The position numbers were made by a program, and so were the translations under genes. From Undibacterium cyanobacteriorum (GTDB lineage: Bacteria > Pseudomonadota > Gammaproteobacteria > Burkholderiales > Burkholderiaceae_D), in assembly GCF_031326225.1 (NCBI RefSeq), contig NZ_CP133720.1:372001-436000 (forward strand): a stretch of DNA of 64,000 bases, written 5' to 3'. A model generated the notes under the pieces. The model saw only the letters and a list, made by a program, of their open reading frames with translations. It had not been told where the DNA came from and did not search any database. This document shows positions 27,462 to 37,340 of this stretch, one piece after another. Positions within the stretch are counted from its first letter, which is position 1. Each line of letters starts with the position of its first letter.

Positions 27462-28856
27462 TTAGCTAACCTCATCATCAAGATCTTGGTCTTGTTCGTG
27501 ATTGAATACACCCTTATCGGTTGCCCCTAGTAAGCGGCTCGTTAAAGTACCAGCGGTAATCGACCCACTCACATTGAGAGCAGTGCGTCCCATATCAATC
27601 AAGGGTTCGATTGAAATCAGCAAACCCGCCAGGGCGACTGGCAAGTTCAGTGACGATAACACGATCAAAGCGGCGAAGGTCGCGCCACCGCCAACACCAG
27701 CAACGCCGACCGAGCCTACAGCAATAATCGCTAACAAAGAGGCGAGGAAAGAAATCGACAAAGGATCGATGCCTTGCGTTGGCGCGATCATGAATGCCAA
27801 CATTGCTGGGTAAATACCGCCGCAACCATTCTGTCCCATCGCTGCACCAAACGAGGCGGAAAAATTGGCGATCCCTTCAGGAATACCTAAGCGACGTGTC
27901 TGTGTTTTCACGTTCAAAGGAATCGAACCAGCGCTGGTGCGTGAGGTGAAGGCAAAGACTAATACCGGCACGATCTTGCGAGCATGCGTCAACGGATTCA
28001 AACCACAGGCAGCGACAATGCCGAGATGGACCAAGAACATCAAGATAATCGCACTGTAAGATGCGGCGACAAAGCTCAATAAATTGAGAATGTCTTGTTG
28101 ATTTGACTTGGCTACTACTTGAACCATCAAGGCAAAAACACCGAATGGTGTGAGTCGTAAAATCAAGGTGACCAAACGCATGACGATGGTCTGCGCCACT
28201 TCAACAAAGTGGGCGAACGAGGAAAACATTTCCGGCTTCTTCTCCGCGATCCCGGTCGCAGAAATACCAATCAAGATAGAGAAAATGACGACCGCGATGG
28301 TCGAGGTTTTACGCGCACCCGTCATGTCCAAGAATGGGTTCTCGGGAATGAAGCTTAATATCATGTTGGGAATCGACAGGGTTTGCGCTTCCCCCAGTTT
28401 GCCGTTCAAATACACACCGCGCGCATTTTCTGCATCGCTGGCGTTCAAGCCAATCGCGGTCAAATGAAAACTGTGCGCCATCAAAATGCCGATACATGCG
28501 GCGATGACGGTGGTCGTGATTAAGGTGCCTATCGTGATCGAGGAAATCTTGCCGAGCGAGCTGACATCTTTCAGTTTCAAAATCGCGCCGATGATGGAGA
28601 CCATAATCAAGGGAATCACCACCATTTGCAGTAACTTGACGTAGCCTGTACCAACCACATCGAGCCAAATATTAGTTTCCTTAATCACCTCAGAGCCGAG
28701 GCCATAGTGCCATTGAAAAGCGGCGCCGAGCACAATACCGAAACCAAGCGCTGAGAACACGCGTTTGGTGAAGGACCAATGCTGTTGCTGCATCCAATAC
28801 AGGGCGCCTAGAAAAATCGCGGAAATCAAAAGATTGACGAGGATGCTGAAGTTCAT
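27462..28856 (-). CDS. tcyP: L-cystine symporter, TcyP/YdjN type (DAACS family)
   Basis: 464 aa, polytopic inner-membrane protein of the dicarboxylate/amino acid:cation symporter family. The sequence follows E. coli TcyP (YdjN) closely from memory: NTERM MNFSILVNLL, GTGYVKLLQMVVIPLIM, SFIPENPFLDMTGA, FTSRTSAGSIPLNVKTQTRR (the serine-rich re-entrant loop), FGAAMGQNGCGGIYPAMLA, and SIEPLIDMGRTALNVSGS. TcyP imports cystine (and some analogues) for sulfur supply. The ATG at 28856 matches the TcyP N-terminus; a start 12 codons upstream is possible. It is the downstream partner of the 2-hydroxyacid dehydrogenase gene on the same strand (128-bp gap), probably with its own promoter. Confidence 0.9.
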   Translation of the reverse strand: MNFSILVNLLISAIFLGALYWMQQQHWSFTKRVFSALGFGIVLGAAFQWHYGLGSEVIKETNIWLDVVGTGYVKLLQMVVIPLIMVSIIGAILKLKDVSSLGKISSITIGTLITTTVIAACIGILMAHSFHLTAIGLNASDAENARGVYLNGKLGEAQTLSIPNMILSFIPENPFLDMTGARKTSTIAVVIFSILIGISATGIAEKKPEMFSSFAHFVEVAQTIVMRLVTLILRLTPFGVFALMVQVVAKSNQQDILNLLSFVAASYSAIILMFLVHLGIVAACGLNPLTHARKIVPVLVFAFTSRTSAGSIPLNVKTQTRRLGIPEGIANFSASFGAAMGQNGCGGIYPAMLAFMIAPTQGIDPLSISFLASLLAIIAVGSVGVAGVGGGATFAALIVLSSLNLPVALAGLLISIEPLIDMGRTALNVSGSITAGTLTSRLLGATDKGVFNHEQDQDLDDEVS

Positions 28857-28984
28857 CGGGATCGCTTTCGATGGCAAAAAGGAAAAGGGCATTCTAGCCC
28901 AAAAGCTCAGTCAACGGCATGTGCCGGAGACCTGAGCCGCAGATAGAAAATAGAAGTATGCAGATTGTTGGCGAACGCCAAATT

Positions 28985-29953
28985 TTATGCGTTGTTGGCA
29001 CTCGCTTTTCGGGCAAAATCGATCAATTGTGTGAAGGCCTCGGCGAAGTACATTTCGTAGGTATCGCGTTCGACGAAACCAATATGCGGCGTCAACAAAA
29101 CGTTCTCGCGATTCAATAGAGTGTAGTCGCGCGGCAAAGGTTCTGTTTCGAACACATCGAGTGCTGCAAATCCTGGGCGCCCAGCATCGAGCGCTTGCAC
29201 TAAAGCGCCCTCAGCTATTAATTCAGCTCGACTCACATTGACCAAGAGCGCATCACTTTTCATGCGCGATAAATCATCAAAGCCAATCATGCCATGGCTT
29301 CGATCACTGAGACGCAAATGCAAGCTAATGATGTCGCTACTCTCAAAAAAGACTTCGCGACTAGCACACGCTTGCAAGCCATCAGCCACTGCTGCGGCAC
29401 GGCTTTGCTCGCTGCCCCAAATTTGCACCTGCATGCCGAAGGCTTTGCCATAAGCCGCGACGAGCTTACCGATGCGGCCATAACCCCAAATGCCCAAAGT
29501 GCGGCCTTTGAGTACGCGGCCAATTCCATTCGCTTGCGGATACAGCGAAGCAGTTTGCCAAACGTGATCTTGTAGCAGACTAGTGTAATTCGTGATCTTG
29601 CGTGAACTCGCCATGATCAATGCCCACGCCAGTTCGGCTGGGGCGGTGGGATCACCCTTGCCGTCGACCACTGTAATCCCCAATTCCTTGGCGGCTTCCA
29701 GATCAATATTGCCAGCCAAGCGTCCGGTTTGGGCGATGAATTTGAGCTTGGGTAATTTGCTCAATAAAGCCCGGCTCAAAGTGGTTCGTTCGCGTATCAA
29801 GACCAAAGCATCAAACGGCGCAAGGCGAATCGCCAGCTGGCCGAGGCCTACGGCGCGGTTGTTAAACACTTTTACCTCATGATCGCGCAAAATTTGAAAG
29901 CAGTGCAAGTGGCGGACGGCATCTTGGTAGTCGTCGAGTATGGCAATCTTCAT
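28985..29953 (-). CDS. D-isomer-specific 2-hydroxyacid dehydrogenase family protein
   Basis: 322 aa, cytosolic NAD(P)-dependent oxidoreductase. Rossmann motif in LGIWGYGRIGKLVAAYGKAFG (about 153-173). Catalytic residues of the family are visible: the arginine in NVSRAELIAEGAL, the glutamate in ALDVFETEPLP, and the histidine in LLTPHIGFVER. The substrate-binding part (1-105 and 285-322) is less conserved. It resembles the phosphoglycerate dehydrogenase/hydroxypyruvate reductase branch, but the true substrate is open. It is divergent from pckG; a 25-bp palindrome lies between them, 61 bp from this start codon. Confidence 0.88.
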   Translation of the reverse strand: MKIAILDDYQDAVRHLHCFQILRDHEVKVFNNRAVGLGQLAIRLAPFDALVLIRERTTLSRALLSKLPKLKFIAQTGRLAGNIDLEAAKELGITVVDGKGDPTAPAELAWALIMASSRKITNYTSLLQDHVWQTASLYPQANGIGRVLKGRTLGIWGYGRIGKLVAAYGKAFGMQVQIWGSEQSRAAAVADGLQACASREVFFESSDIISLHLRLSDRSHGMIGFDDLSRMKSDALLVNVSRAELIAEGALVQALDAGRPGFAALDVFETEPLPRDYTLLNRENVLLTPHIGFVERDTYEMYFAEAFTQLIDFARKASANNA

Positions 29954-30013
29954 AGTGTAAGGTATTGAAGTGGTGTGCTAGATGTCGAAAAAACAATCGC
30001 AGATTATTTTCAA

Positions 30014-30038
30014 ATTTGTTTTAACAGTGATAACAAAT
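30014..30038. promoter_or_regulatory. 25-bp palindrome, candidate operator between the dehydrogenase gene and pckG
   Basis: The sequence from 30014 to 30038 is a dyad centred on 30026 with 10 of 12 matching positions per arm and perfect outer arms ATTTGTT / AACAAAT. Size and symmetry fit a dimeric regulator site. It could serve either divergent gene; the regulator is unknown. Confidence 0.5.
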
Positions 30039-30316
30039 ATGTCGCAAAATTAGGCGCTTTACGCCAGCTCGGTGTAGAATACGCTGCACGTAGCTTTTTG
30101 CTTTCGCTCCCGTGCTTCAGTGTTCCTTCCTCAAGTCCGGCCGCGAACCTGGATCTCAGACCTTCCTAACATCTCAGTCTGTCTTCCTATTATCCGACAG
30201 AAATGCCGCTAACGTGCCCGTCATGCTTGAGCTTTGCTCGCATACCCGCTCATCAGGCCCTTCCTGCCGTGCCGCTACACAGATTTTTTTATTGAAATGG
30301 CATTGGAGTTAGTATT
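30039..30316 (+). promoter_or_regulatory. pckG promoter and long pyrimidine-rich leader
   Basis: A possible -10 TAGAAT at 30075-30080 would leave a leader of about 230 nt. The leader is pyrimidine-rich on the plus strand and shows no long open frame. A GGAG ribosome site lies 8 bp before the ATG. I cannot assign a known riboswitch class. Confidence 0.35.
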
Positions 30317-32164
<1,848 letters not shown>

Positions 32165-32211
32165 TGTTTGACATGAAGTAGTCGCAAAGCACTAGCCTAC
32201 CACCTTAGTGC

Positions 32212-32250
32212 AAACGCCAGCCCGATTCATCCGGCTGGCGTTTTTATTTT
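32212..32250 (+). terminator. Intrinsic terminator of pckG
   Basis: Perfect 11-bp stem AAACGCCAGCC / GGCTGGCGTTT (32212-32222, 32233-32243) with a 10-nt loop followed by TTATTTTTT. Confidence 0.92.
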
Positions 32251-32379
32251 TTGAACGCGTATCGATTGCAAAAAAAGTTTTTGTTCACTTTTGCATCAAA
32301 CTTGCGCATCAGTTCATCACAATCTTAATTTCTATTTATCGTCGTGTGCTCGAATCTGCACTAGCTTTGCGCAGTAGGC

Positions 32380-32409
32380 ATGCTCTCCACGGTGCACAGT
32401 GGAGAGCAT
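32380..32409. other. Perfect 11-bp inverted repeat upstream of the LysR gene
   Basis: Arms ATGCTCTCCAC (32380-32390) and GTGGAGAGCAT (32399-32409) with loop GGTGCACA, itself holding GTGCAC. No T-tract follows. It lies 140 bp before the LysR-family start codon. The rest of the 32250-32548 gap shows no gene. Confidence 0.5.
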
Positions 32410-32548
32410 CCCTCAATTGGTGCATGTGGGGCGAAATAATGTTTAGTTGAGAGTTGACGATTGCCGCCTGAATGCGTGGTCGCGGGACTTGGCATACGAG
32501 CTAATCAGGCTACAATGGCAGCGTACTGATTTTTTTGCAGAGCCACCT

Positions 32549-33517
32549 ATGAATTTCTTGACCTTAGATTTAAATCTCTTGCGCGTGTTTGACACCGTCA
32601 TGGTCGAGCAAAATTTGACACGTGCCGCCGATAAATTGGCGATGACGCAGCCCGCTGTTTCGAATGCGATCAAGCGCCTACGCTATTCACTGAACGACGA
32701 ACTTCTGATTCGTACTGCCTATGGCGTCAAACCGACGCCGCGTGCTGAAATCTTGTGGCCGGCGGTGCGTGAAGCTTTATCGACCTTGGAAGCGGCGATT
32801 GCACCGACCAGTTTCGACCCATCGAAAGCCGTCGCAACCTTCAGGATGGCGATGGCGGATTCCACTGCTGCATTGTGGATGCCGACCTTGATCACGGCCT
32901 TTGAGCGCGAAGCGCCGCATATGAATGCGCGTATGGTGCCGCTGACGACTCGTGATCCACGGCCACTCTTGATCCAAGCCGATATTGATATCGCCGTTGG
33001 TTTCTTCCCCGGCATTGTGGCGCAACTCTCAGGTGGACAAGGCGCATCACGTAGCCCGATTCGTCACGAGCGTTTGTATTCGGGGCATTATGTTTGCGTC
33101 ATGAGCAAGAACCATCCTTTGGCCAATGAGGAACTCACGCTCGATAAATACTGCGCTGCGAATCATTGCTTAGTGAGTTTTTCGGGTCGTGCCCACGGTT
33201 TGATTGACGATGAATTATTGAAAATGGGCCGTGAGCGCCGCATTCTGCTGACGGTGAATCAATTCTTCACGGGCGGTAAGGTGGTGGCTAATTCAGACCT
33301 CATCACCGTGTTACCATTACACTTTATCGCCTCCACGGGCATGAGCGAATCTTTGGTGTGGAAAGAATTACCTTTCGAAACGCCTGACGTGCACGTGGAT
33401 ATGCTCTGGCATGAACGCGACGCTCGCAATCCAGCACATCGCTGGTTGCGCGAACACTTCGTGAATATGACGCACGAAATGTTTGCGCCTTTAGCTGATG
33501 TGAAGATGGGGGATTAG
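32549..33517 (+). CDS. LysR-family transcriptional regulator
   Basis: 322 aa. Winged helix-turn-helix at residues 7-66 (DLNLLRVFDTVMVEQNLTRAADKLAMTQPAVSNAIKRLR), a linker helix, and a periplasmic-binding-like effector domain (about 92-305). ATG 32549 matches the usual short LysR leader; the frame is open further upstream without a family-like sequence. The effector is unknown: no divergent metabolic gene is adjacent (pckG upstream is on the same strand and separated by a terminator). The C-terminal domain resembles the NodD/SyrM-like branch only loosely. Confidence 0.9.
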   Translation: MNFLTLDLNLLRVFDTVMVEQNLTRAADKLAMTQPAVSNAIKRLRYSLNDELLIRTAYGVKPTPRAEILWPAVREALSTLEAAIAPTSFDPSKAVATFRMAMADSTAALWMPTLITAFEREAPHMNARMVPLTTRDPRPLLIQADIDIAVGFFPGIVAQLSGGQGASRSPIRHERLYSGHYVCVMSKNHPLANEELTLDKYCAANHCLVSFSGRAHGLIDDELLKMGRERRILLTVNQFFTGGKVVANSDLITVLPLHFIASTGMSESLVWKELPFETPDVHVDMLWHERDARNPAHRWLREHFVNMTHEMFAPLADVKMGD

Positions 33518-33563
33518 CGCGCCTGCCAAGCAAGAATTTCATCTTTTTGAAGTCGAGAATCTT

Positions 33564-34253
33564 ATGTTCACTGGCATTGTGCAAGGCGTGGCTCGTATCG
33601 CCGAAATTCATGATAAACCGGGTTTGCGCACGATACGTTTGGCTTTCCCAGAGGGCTTTGCCACCGATCTCGCCATCGGTGCCAGTGTCGCCACCGATGG
33701 GGTGTGCTTGACCGTCACGGCTTTGCATGACAACGCAGCCGACTTCGACATCATGCAGCAAAGTTTGAATATCACGACCTTGGGTTCTTATCTTCAAGAT
33801 GGCCAAGTCAACGTCGAACGCGCGGCCAAAGATGGTGCGGAAATCGGCGGCCATCCATTATCAGGTCACGTCGATTTTGTCGCTGAGATTGCGCAGATCC
33901 GTCAAACCGAAAACAACTATGTGCTGCGCTTCGCCGTACCACCCCAGTGGATGCGCTATATCTTCGCCAAAGGCTATATCGCCATCAATGGCGCGAGTTT
34001 GACGATCGCCGAAGCGAATCGCGACGAATCTTGGTTTGAGGTGTGGCTGATTCCGGAAACACTACGCATGACGGTGTTCGGACAGAAAAAAGTGGGCGAT
34101 CAGGTCAATATCGAAATCGAAAGACAGACCCAAGTCGTGGTCGATACGGTGCGCAATCTGATGCAGGAAATGTTGGGGCCGTTGTTGCCCGCTTTAGAGG
34201 AAGTTTTAGAGCGTCAGGGTGCTAGCGCAGCTTTGCAGAAGTTACGTGGATGA
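33564..34253 (+). CDS. ribE: Riboflavin synthase, alpha subunit
   Basis: Dismutates two 6,7-dimethyl-8-ribityllumazine molecules into riboflavin. 229 aa with the conserved start MFTGIVQGVARI, then two lumazine-binding domains: first about 1-95 (GVCLTVTAL), second about 96-200 (GGHPLSGHVDFVAEI, GASLTIAEANRDESW, with PETLRMTVFG). The C-terminal 30 residues form the trimerisation helix. It lies 46 bp after the LysR gene on the same strand and could share its transcript, but no other rib gene is nearby, so the gene stands apart from a rib operon. No FMN riboswitch was recognised in the short upstream gap. Confidence 0.96.
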   Translation: MFTGIVQGVARIAEIHDKPGLRTIRLAFPEGFATDLAIGASVATDGVCLTVTALHDNAADFDIMQQSLNITTLGSYLQDGQVNVERAAKDGAEIGGHPLSGHVDFVAEIAQIRQTENNYVLRFAVPPQWMRYIFAKGYIAINGASLTIAEANRDESWFEVWLIPETLRMTVFGQKKVGDQVNIEIERQTQVVVDTVRNLMQEMLGPLLPALEEVLERQGASAALQKLRG

Positions 34254-34300
34254 ATGCGGCGTCACGCGGTTGGTCTTGCGCATTGAGGCGACCGAATCAG

Positions 34301-34921
34301 CTAATTTGGCTTAATCCAATACACGCAGCGTCGGCCTTCGCTGAGCAAATGCTCTTGCCTTTGAACGATGACCTCATCACCAAGTGCCTTCTGAAAAACT
34401 TTTAACTCTGAGCGACAAAAGTTTTGGCATGCGGTCGCAGCAGCGCAAATGGGGCAGTGATTTTCGATCAGAAGAAAACCACCTTCATCGTGTGTGCTCA
34501 ATTCCGCCATATAACCTTCTTCATTGCGCAATTGCGCGAGTGCTTTGGCTTTGGCGCGTAAGCTTTTGTAGCCGCTTAATTTGTCTTGATACAGCGCCAG
34601 ACTTTGCTGCTCACGATTGGCAATCAGTTTGTTCAAGCCTTGCTCGCCAAAGAGTTCTCGCACTGAATTGATCAATTGCAGCGTGAGTTCATTGTGGCGA
34701 TCTGGGAAGCGGGCGTGACCTGCCTCGGATAATTGCCAATAACGATTCGGGCGACCTTGTTTTTCGGCTTGTTCGTAATACTCGACCAAACCTAGTTCTA
34801 ACCATTGCTCCAAATGACGACGTGCGCCCATCGAGCTGAGTTCGAGCATCTCACCCAGCGCTTGCGCAGTTAATGGGCCGCGCGTTTTGAGTGTGAACAG
34901 AATGCGATCGGCCGATTTCAA
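34301..34921 (-). CDS. HTH regulator with cysteine-rich C-terminus (COG2345/SufR-like)
   Basis: 206 aa. N-terminal winged helix (about 1-75, MKSADRILFTLKTRGPLTAQALGEM.. SSMGARRHLEQWLELGLVEY), a helical middle (95-145), and a C-terminal cysteine cluster HCPICAAATACQNFCRSEL plus RRCVYWI. In the SufR-like branch such cysteines hold an Fe-S cluster, so this is probably a redox or Fe-S sensor (inference). The start is a TTG at 34921 overlapping the stop of the MFS gene as TTGA; the frame is open much further upstream, but that lies inside the MFS gene. Translational coupling suggests it controls, or senses the effect of, that exporter. Convergent with ribE. Confidence 0.82.
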   Translation of the reverse strand: MKSADRILFTLKTRGPLTAQALGEMLELSSMGARRHLEQWLELGLVEYYEQAEKQGRPNRYWQLSEAGHARFPDRHNELTLQLINSVRELFGEQGLNKLIANREQQSLALYQDKLSGYKSLRAKAKALAQLRNEEGYMAELSTHDEGGFLLIENHCPICAAATACQNFCRSELKVFQKALGDEVIVQRQEHLLSEGRRCVYWIKPN

Positions 34922-36144
34922 AATGCACTCTCCGCTGCTTCTGCCGCATCTTTCGCAGCCAGTTCTGCTTCCCAATGTCCGATGCGCCACGCTGCCCACA
35001 TACTGAGCAAGGCACCCAATACCAAGATGATGCGCGTATCGATCAAGGTCAGTAAGGAGCCGAGCAAGGCAATCATAATATTGGCGAGGTAAAAGGTGGT
35101 CGAGATCAAGCCCATCACCGCACCTTGTCCGAGATGACCGAAGCGCTCTGAACACCAACTTGGCAAGACCGCGTTATACACCGCGTTCGGAAAACCGAAA
35201 GCGATAATCGCAGCAATGCCTATCCACGCATTACCGAGCCCTACTGCAGCGACGGCACTGGCTGCGCAAAATGCATGAAAGCGAATTCTTTCCAAAGGCG
35301 GGCGGCTACTCGGTTTGCCCGCCGCCAGTGAAGACAATGCCATCACACCGCACAGAGCAGCCGTGACCCAAGCGATGCCTTTTGAGTGGTAACCCGGCAC
35401 TTCGACTAACCACAATGGAAAGAAGTCGTAAAAAGCGGTGACGCCGCTGGTATAGGCCAACTGAATGATGAAGAGTTGCTTGAGCTCCGGCACTTTTAGT
35501 AAGTTGAAGGAGTGCTTGGATTTCGCGACCTGCCACCATGAGGTGCTCAGATGCGATGGCCGTTCTTTCGGTAGCGCGATCGCCACCATGCCCGCGGTCA
35601 TCAATAGCGCCACTGTCGCCACCCAAAAAGGTACGGTCACGCCCCATTGCAAAGTGATCCCCGCAATCAAAGGCCCAACTAACCAACCGCTATACACCGC
35701 ACCATTGAGCCAGGCTAGTGCTTGCACCCGTACATCGCCTTCTAACTTGTCGGCCAACATCGCGCGAGCTACTGAAGCATTTCCTTCGAGGAGACCGGTG
35801 ATGAAACGCGCCAAAATAAACAGGGGATAGTTTTGAATCACCAAGGACCACGCGGTAATCGCGTGCCCTACGGCAGCACCGATCGCACTGGTAAGTAAAA
35901 CTGGACGACGGCCATAACGATCTGACATCGGGCCCAAAAGCGCAGTGCCAATCAGTAAACCAAGTGGATTGATGCTCAAAGCAATGCCAAATAATAACTT
36001 TGGTGGCAAGCCCAGAAAATGGTTGAGATTATTACTAGCATCTGCCGCGAATAGTGGCGGCAAAATAGGATAAGGCAAAGCGGCGCCGACCGTGGAAAGC
36101 AGCGCCAACAGGCAGGCTGCTGTGATCAGAAGTGGGTGTTTCAT
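34918..36144 (-). CDS. Major facilitator superfamily transporter (drug:H+ antiporter type)
   Basis: 408 aa, 12 predicted membrane helices. MFS signature loop GPMSDRYGRRPVLLTSAIGAA after helix 2, and ARFITGLLEGNASVARAMLAD around helices 4-5. This is the pattern of 12-TM multidrug or metabolite exporters; substrate unknown. I chose ATG 36144 (MKHPLLITAACLLALL) over an upstream in-frame TTG because it begins at the first helix. It overlaps the downstream cysteine-rich regulator gene by four nucleotides, so both are expressed together. Confidence 0.87.
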   Translation of the reverse strand: MKHPLLITAACLLALLSTVGAALPYPILPPLFAADASNNLNHFLGLPPKLLFGIALSINPLGLLIGTALLGPMSDRYGRRPVLLTSAIGAAVGHAITAWSLVIQNYPLFILARFITGLLEGNASVARAMLADKLEGDVRVQALAWLNGAVYSGWLVGPLIAGITLQWGVTVPFWVATVALLMTAGMVAIALPKERPSHLSTSWWQVAKSKHSFNLLKVPELKQLFIIQLAYTSGVTAFYDFFPLWLVEVPGYHSKGIAWVTAALCGVMALSSLAAGKPSSRPPLERIRFHAFCAASAVAAVGLGNAWIGIAAIIAFGFPNAVYNAVLPSWCSERFGHLGQGAVMGLISTTFYLANIMIALLGSLLTLIDTRIILVLGALLSMWAAWRIGHWEAELAAKDAAEAAESAF

Positions 36145-36307
36145 GGACGAAAATAGGGAGAGCTGCGAAGGCAATGCTTCACATCATAAATCTATAGAGT
36201 TATTAAGTAAACGTTTTTGTTTATTTATTGAATTGAAGATAAGGCTGAAATACGAAGCTCCACTTTGTTGCTCTTGACGTGGTAATCATGATGGAACAAG
36301 TCAGCGT

Positions 36308-37207
36308 TTAGATTTCGGCGTCGATTGACCCTGTAGCAAAAGGCCATACTTCGCCACTGACCCATACCTGGTTTTGTTGATCCATCCACGTCAATAACTT
36401 GCTGGGTCTATGCACGAATCGACCTTGTCGCCAGGTGATGCGTTCACTGATGTTCGCGAGGCCTTGATGGACTAGATATGCAAGTGCTGGGCCAATCGCG
36501 CTGCCGGTGGCGACATCCTCAACTTGGCCGAGGTTATCCCAGGTACGAATTTCTTTGTTCGTAATATCCACAACGAAAACAAATTTCGCACCGAGTTCGG
36601 TCAATTCTGATTCAAGACTGGTGCTGCAGATCTTGGTTCGCTCCAAAGCCGCAGGCGTGACTGGAAGAATGAGGTAGTCGAGCCCCGTCGAAATCACACG
36701 CGCTGGTAGTTCGGTAACGAGGTCTGTCTCGTATAAAGAAAGGCTGCGCAAGACTTTGCTTAGTGAGCTGCGTGCCAGAACAGGGCCGATCTGCGGCTTG
36801 CCTTGATTCATGGTGCATGAATAGTAGGTGCTTCTTTTCTCGTCCAACTTGGTCTGTCGTTGCTTCTCCAATTGCGTACTAAAGACCTCCACACTTCGTT
36901 CTTGTAGCCGAATTTGCCAACTCGCCTGTGGTTCATCGGCCTTGAAGATACGGTGCAAGACAGCCGCAGCGCCCAGCAAAGGGTGCCCCGCAAATGGTAG
37001 CTCTTCTTCGACCGTGAAGATCCGCGCCTCGGCACCGTTGGGATTGGCATGCATTAGGAAGATCGATTCAAATTGCCGCATTTCACGTGTGATCGCTTGC
37101 ATGCGCTCGGCGTCCCAGTGTTCAGCTTGTGGAAAAACACTGAGGCCATTGCCGTTGAGGCTAGTGCTGGCAAAGACATCGACTTGGAAGTAATCGGGAG
37201 TGTTCAT
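36308..37207 (-). CDS. PhzF-family isomerase-like protein
   Basis: 299 aa, diaminopimelate-epimerase fold in two halves. N-terminal signature YFQVDVFASTSLNGNGLSVF, the proposed catalytic glutamate in FESIFLM (near residue 48), and ElpfaGHP-type sequence ELPFAGHPLLGAAAVL near 70-85. The second half carries VEDVATGSAIGPALAYLV (about 225-245). Members act in phenazine synthesis or on unknown small molecules; there are no phz genes here, so the role is open. A TATAAT on the minus strand (37240-37245) is a likely -10, about 33 nt before the ATG. Confidence 0.9.
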   Translation of the reverse strand: MNTPDYFQVDVFASTSLNGNGLSVFPQAEHWDAERMQAITREMRQFESIFLMHANPNGAEARIFTVEEELPFAGHPLLGAAAVLHRIFKADEPQASWQIRLQERSVEVFSTQLEKQRQTKLDEKRSTYYSCTMNQGKPQIGPVLARSSLSKVLRSLSLYETDLVTELPARVISTGLDYLILPVTPAALERTKICSTSLESELTELGAKFVFVVDITNKEIRTWDNLGQVEDVATGSAIGPALAYLVHQGLANISERITWRQGRFVHRPSKLLTWMDQQNQVWVSGEVWPFATGSIDAEI

Positions 37208-37254
37208 GCGATAAAAGAGAGGAAAGGCAGAAGTTGGAAATTATAGAGCATGTG

Positions 37255-37290
37255 CGGGACGCTACCGATCTTGCTGGTGGCAGCGTCCCG
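37255..37290 (-). terminator. Hairpin between the S41 peptidase and phzF-like genes
   Basis: Perfect 9-bp arms CGGGACGCT / AGCGTCCCG (37255-37263, 37282-37290) that can extend by three further pairs past a bulge. It lies 50 nt beyond the S41 stop on the minus strand, but lacks a T-tract. Probably a terminator or 3'-end structure; the phzF-like promoter follows it. Confidence 0.5.
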
Positions 37291-37340
37291 ATTGGAAGTA
37301 AAACGAATGGCTTAAGAAAGCTTTGAGGAAATCTTGGAGA

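Noticed and set aside
34922..35158. Upstream extension of the cysteine-rich regulator into the MFS gene
   Set aside because: The extension lies wholly inside the MFS coding sequence and is not HTH-like; the TTG overlapping the MFS stop fits better.
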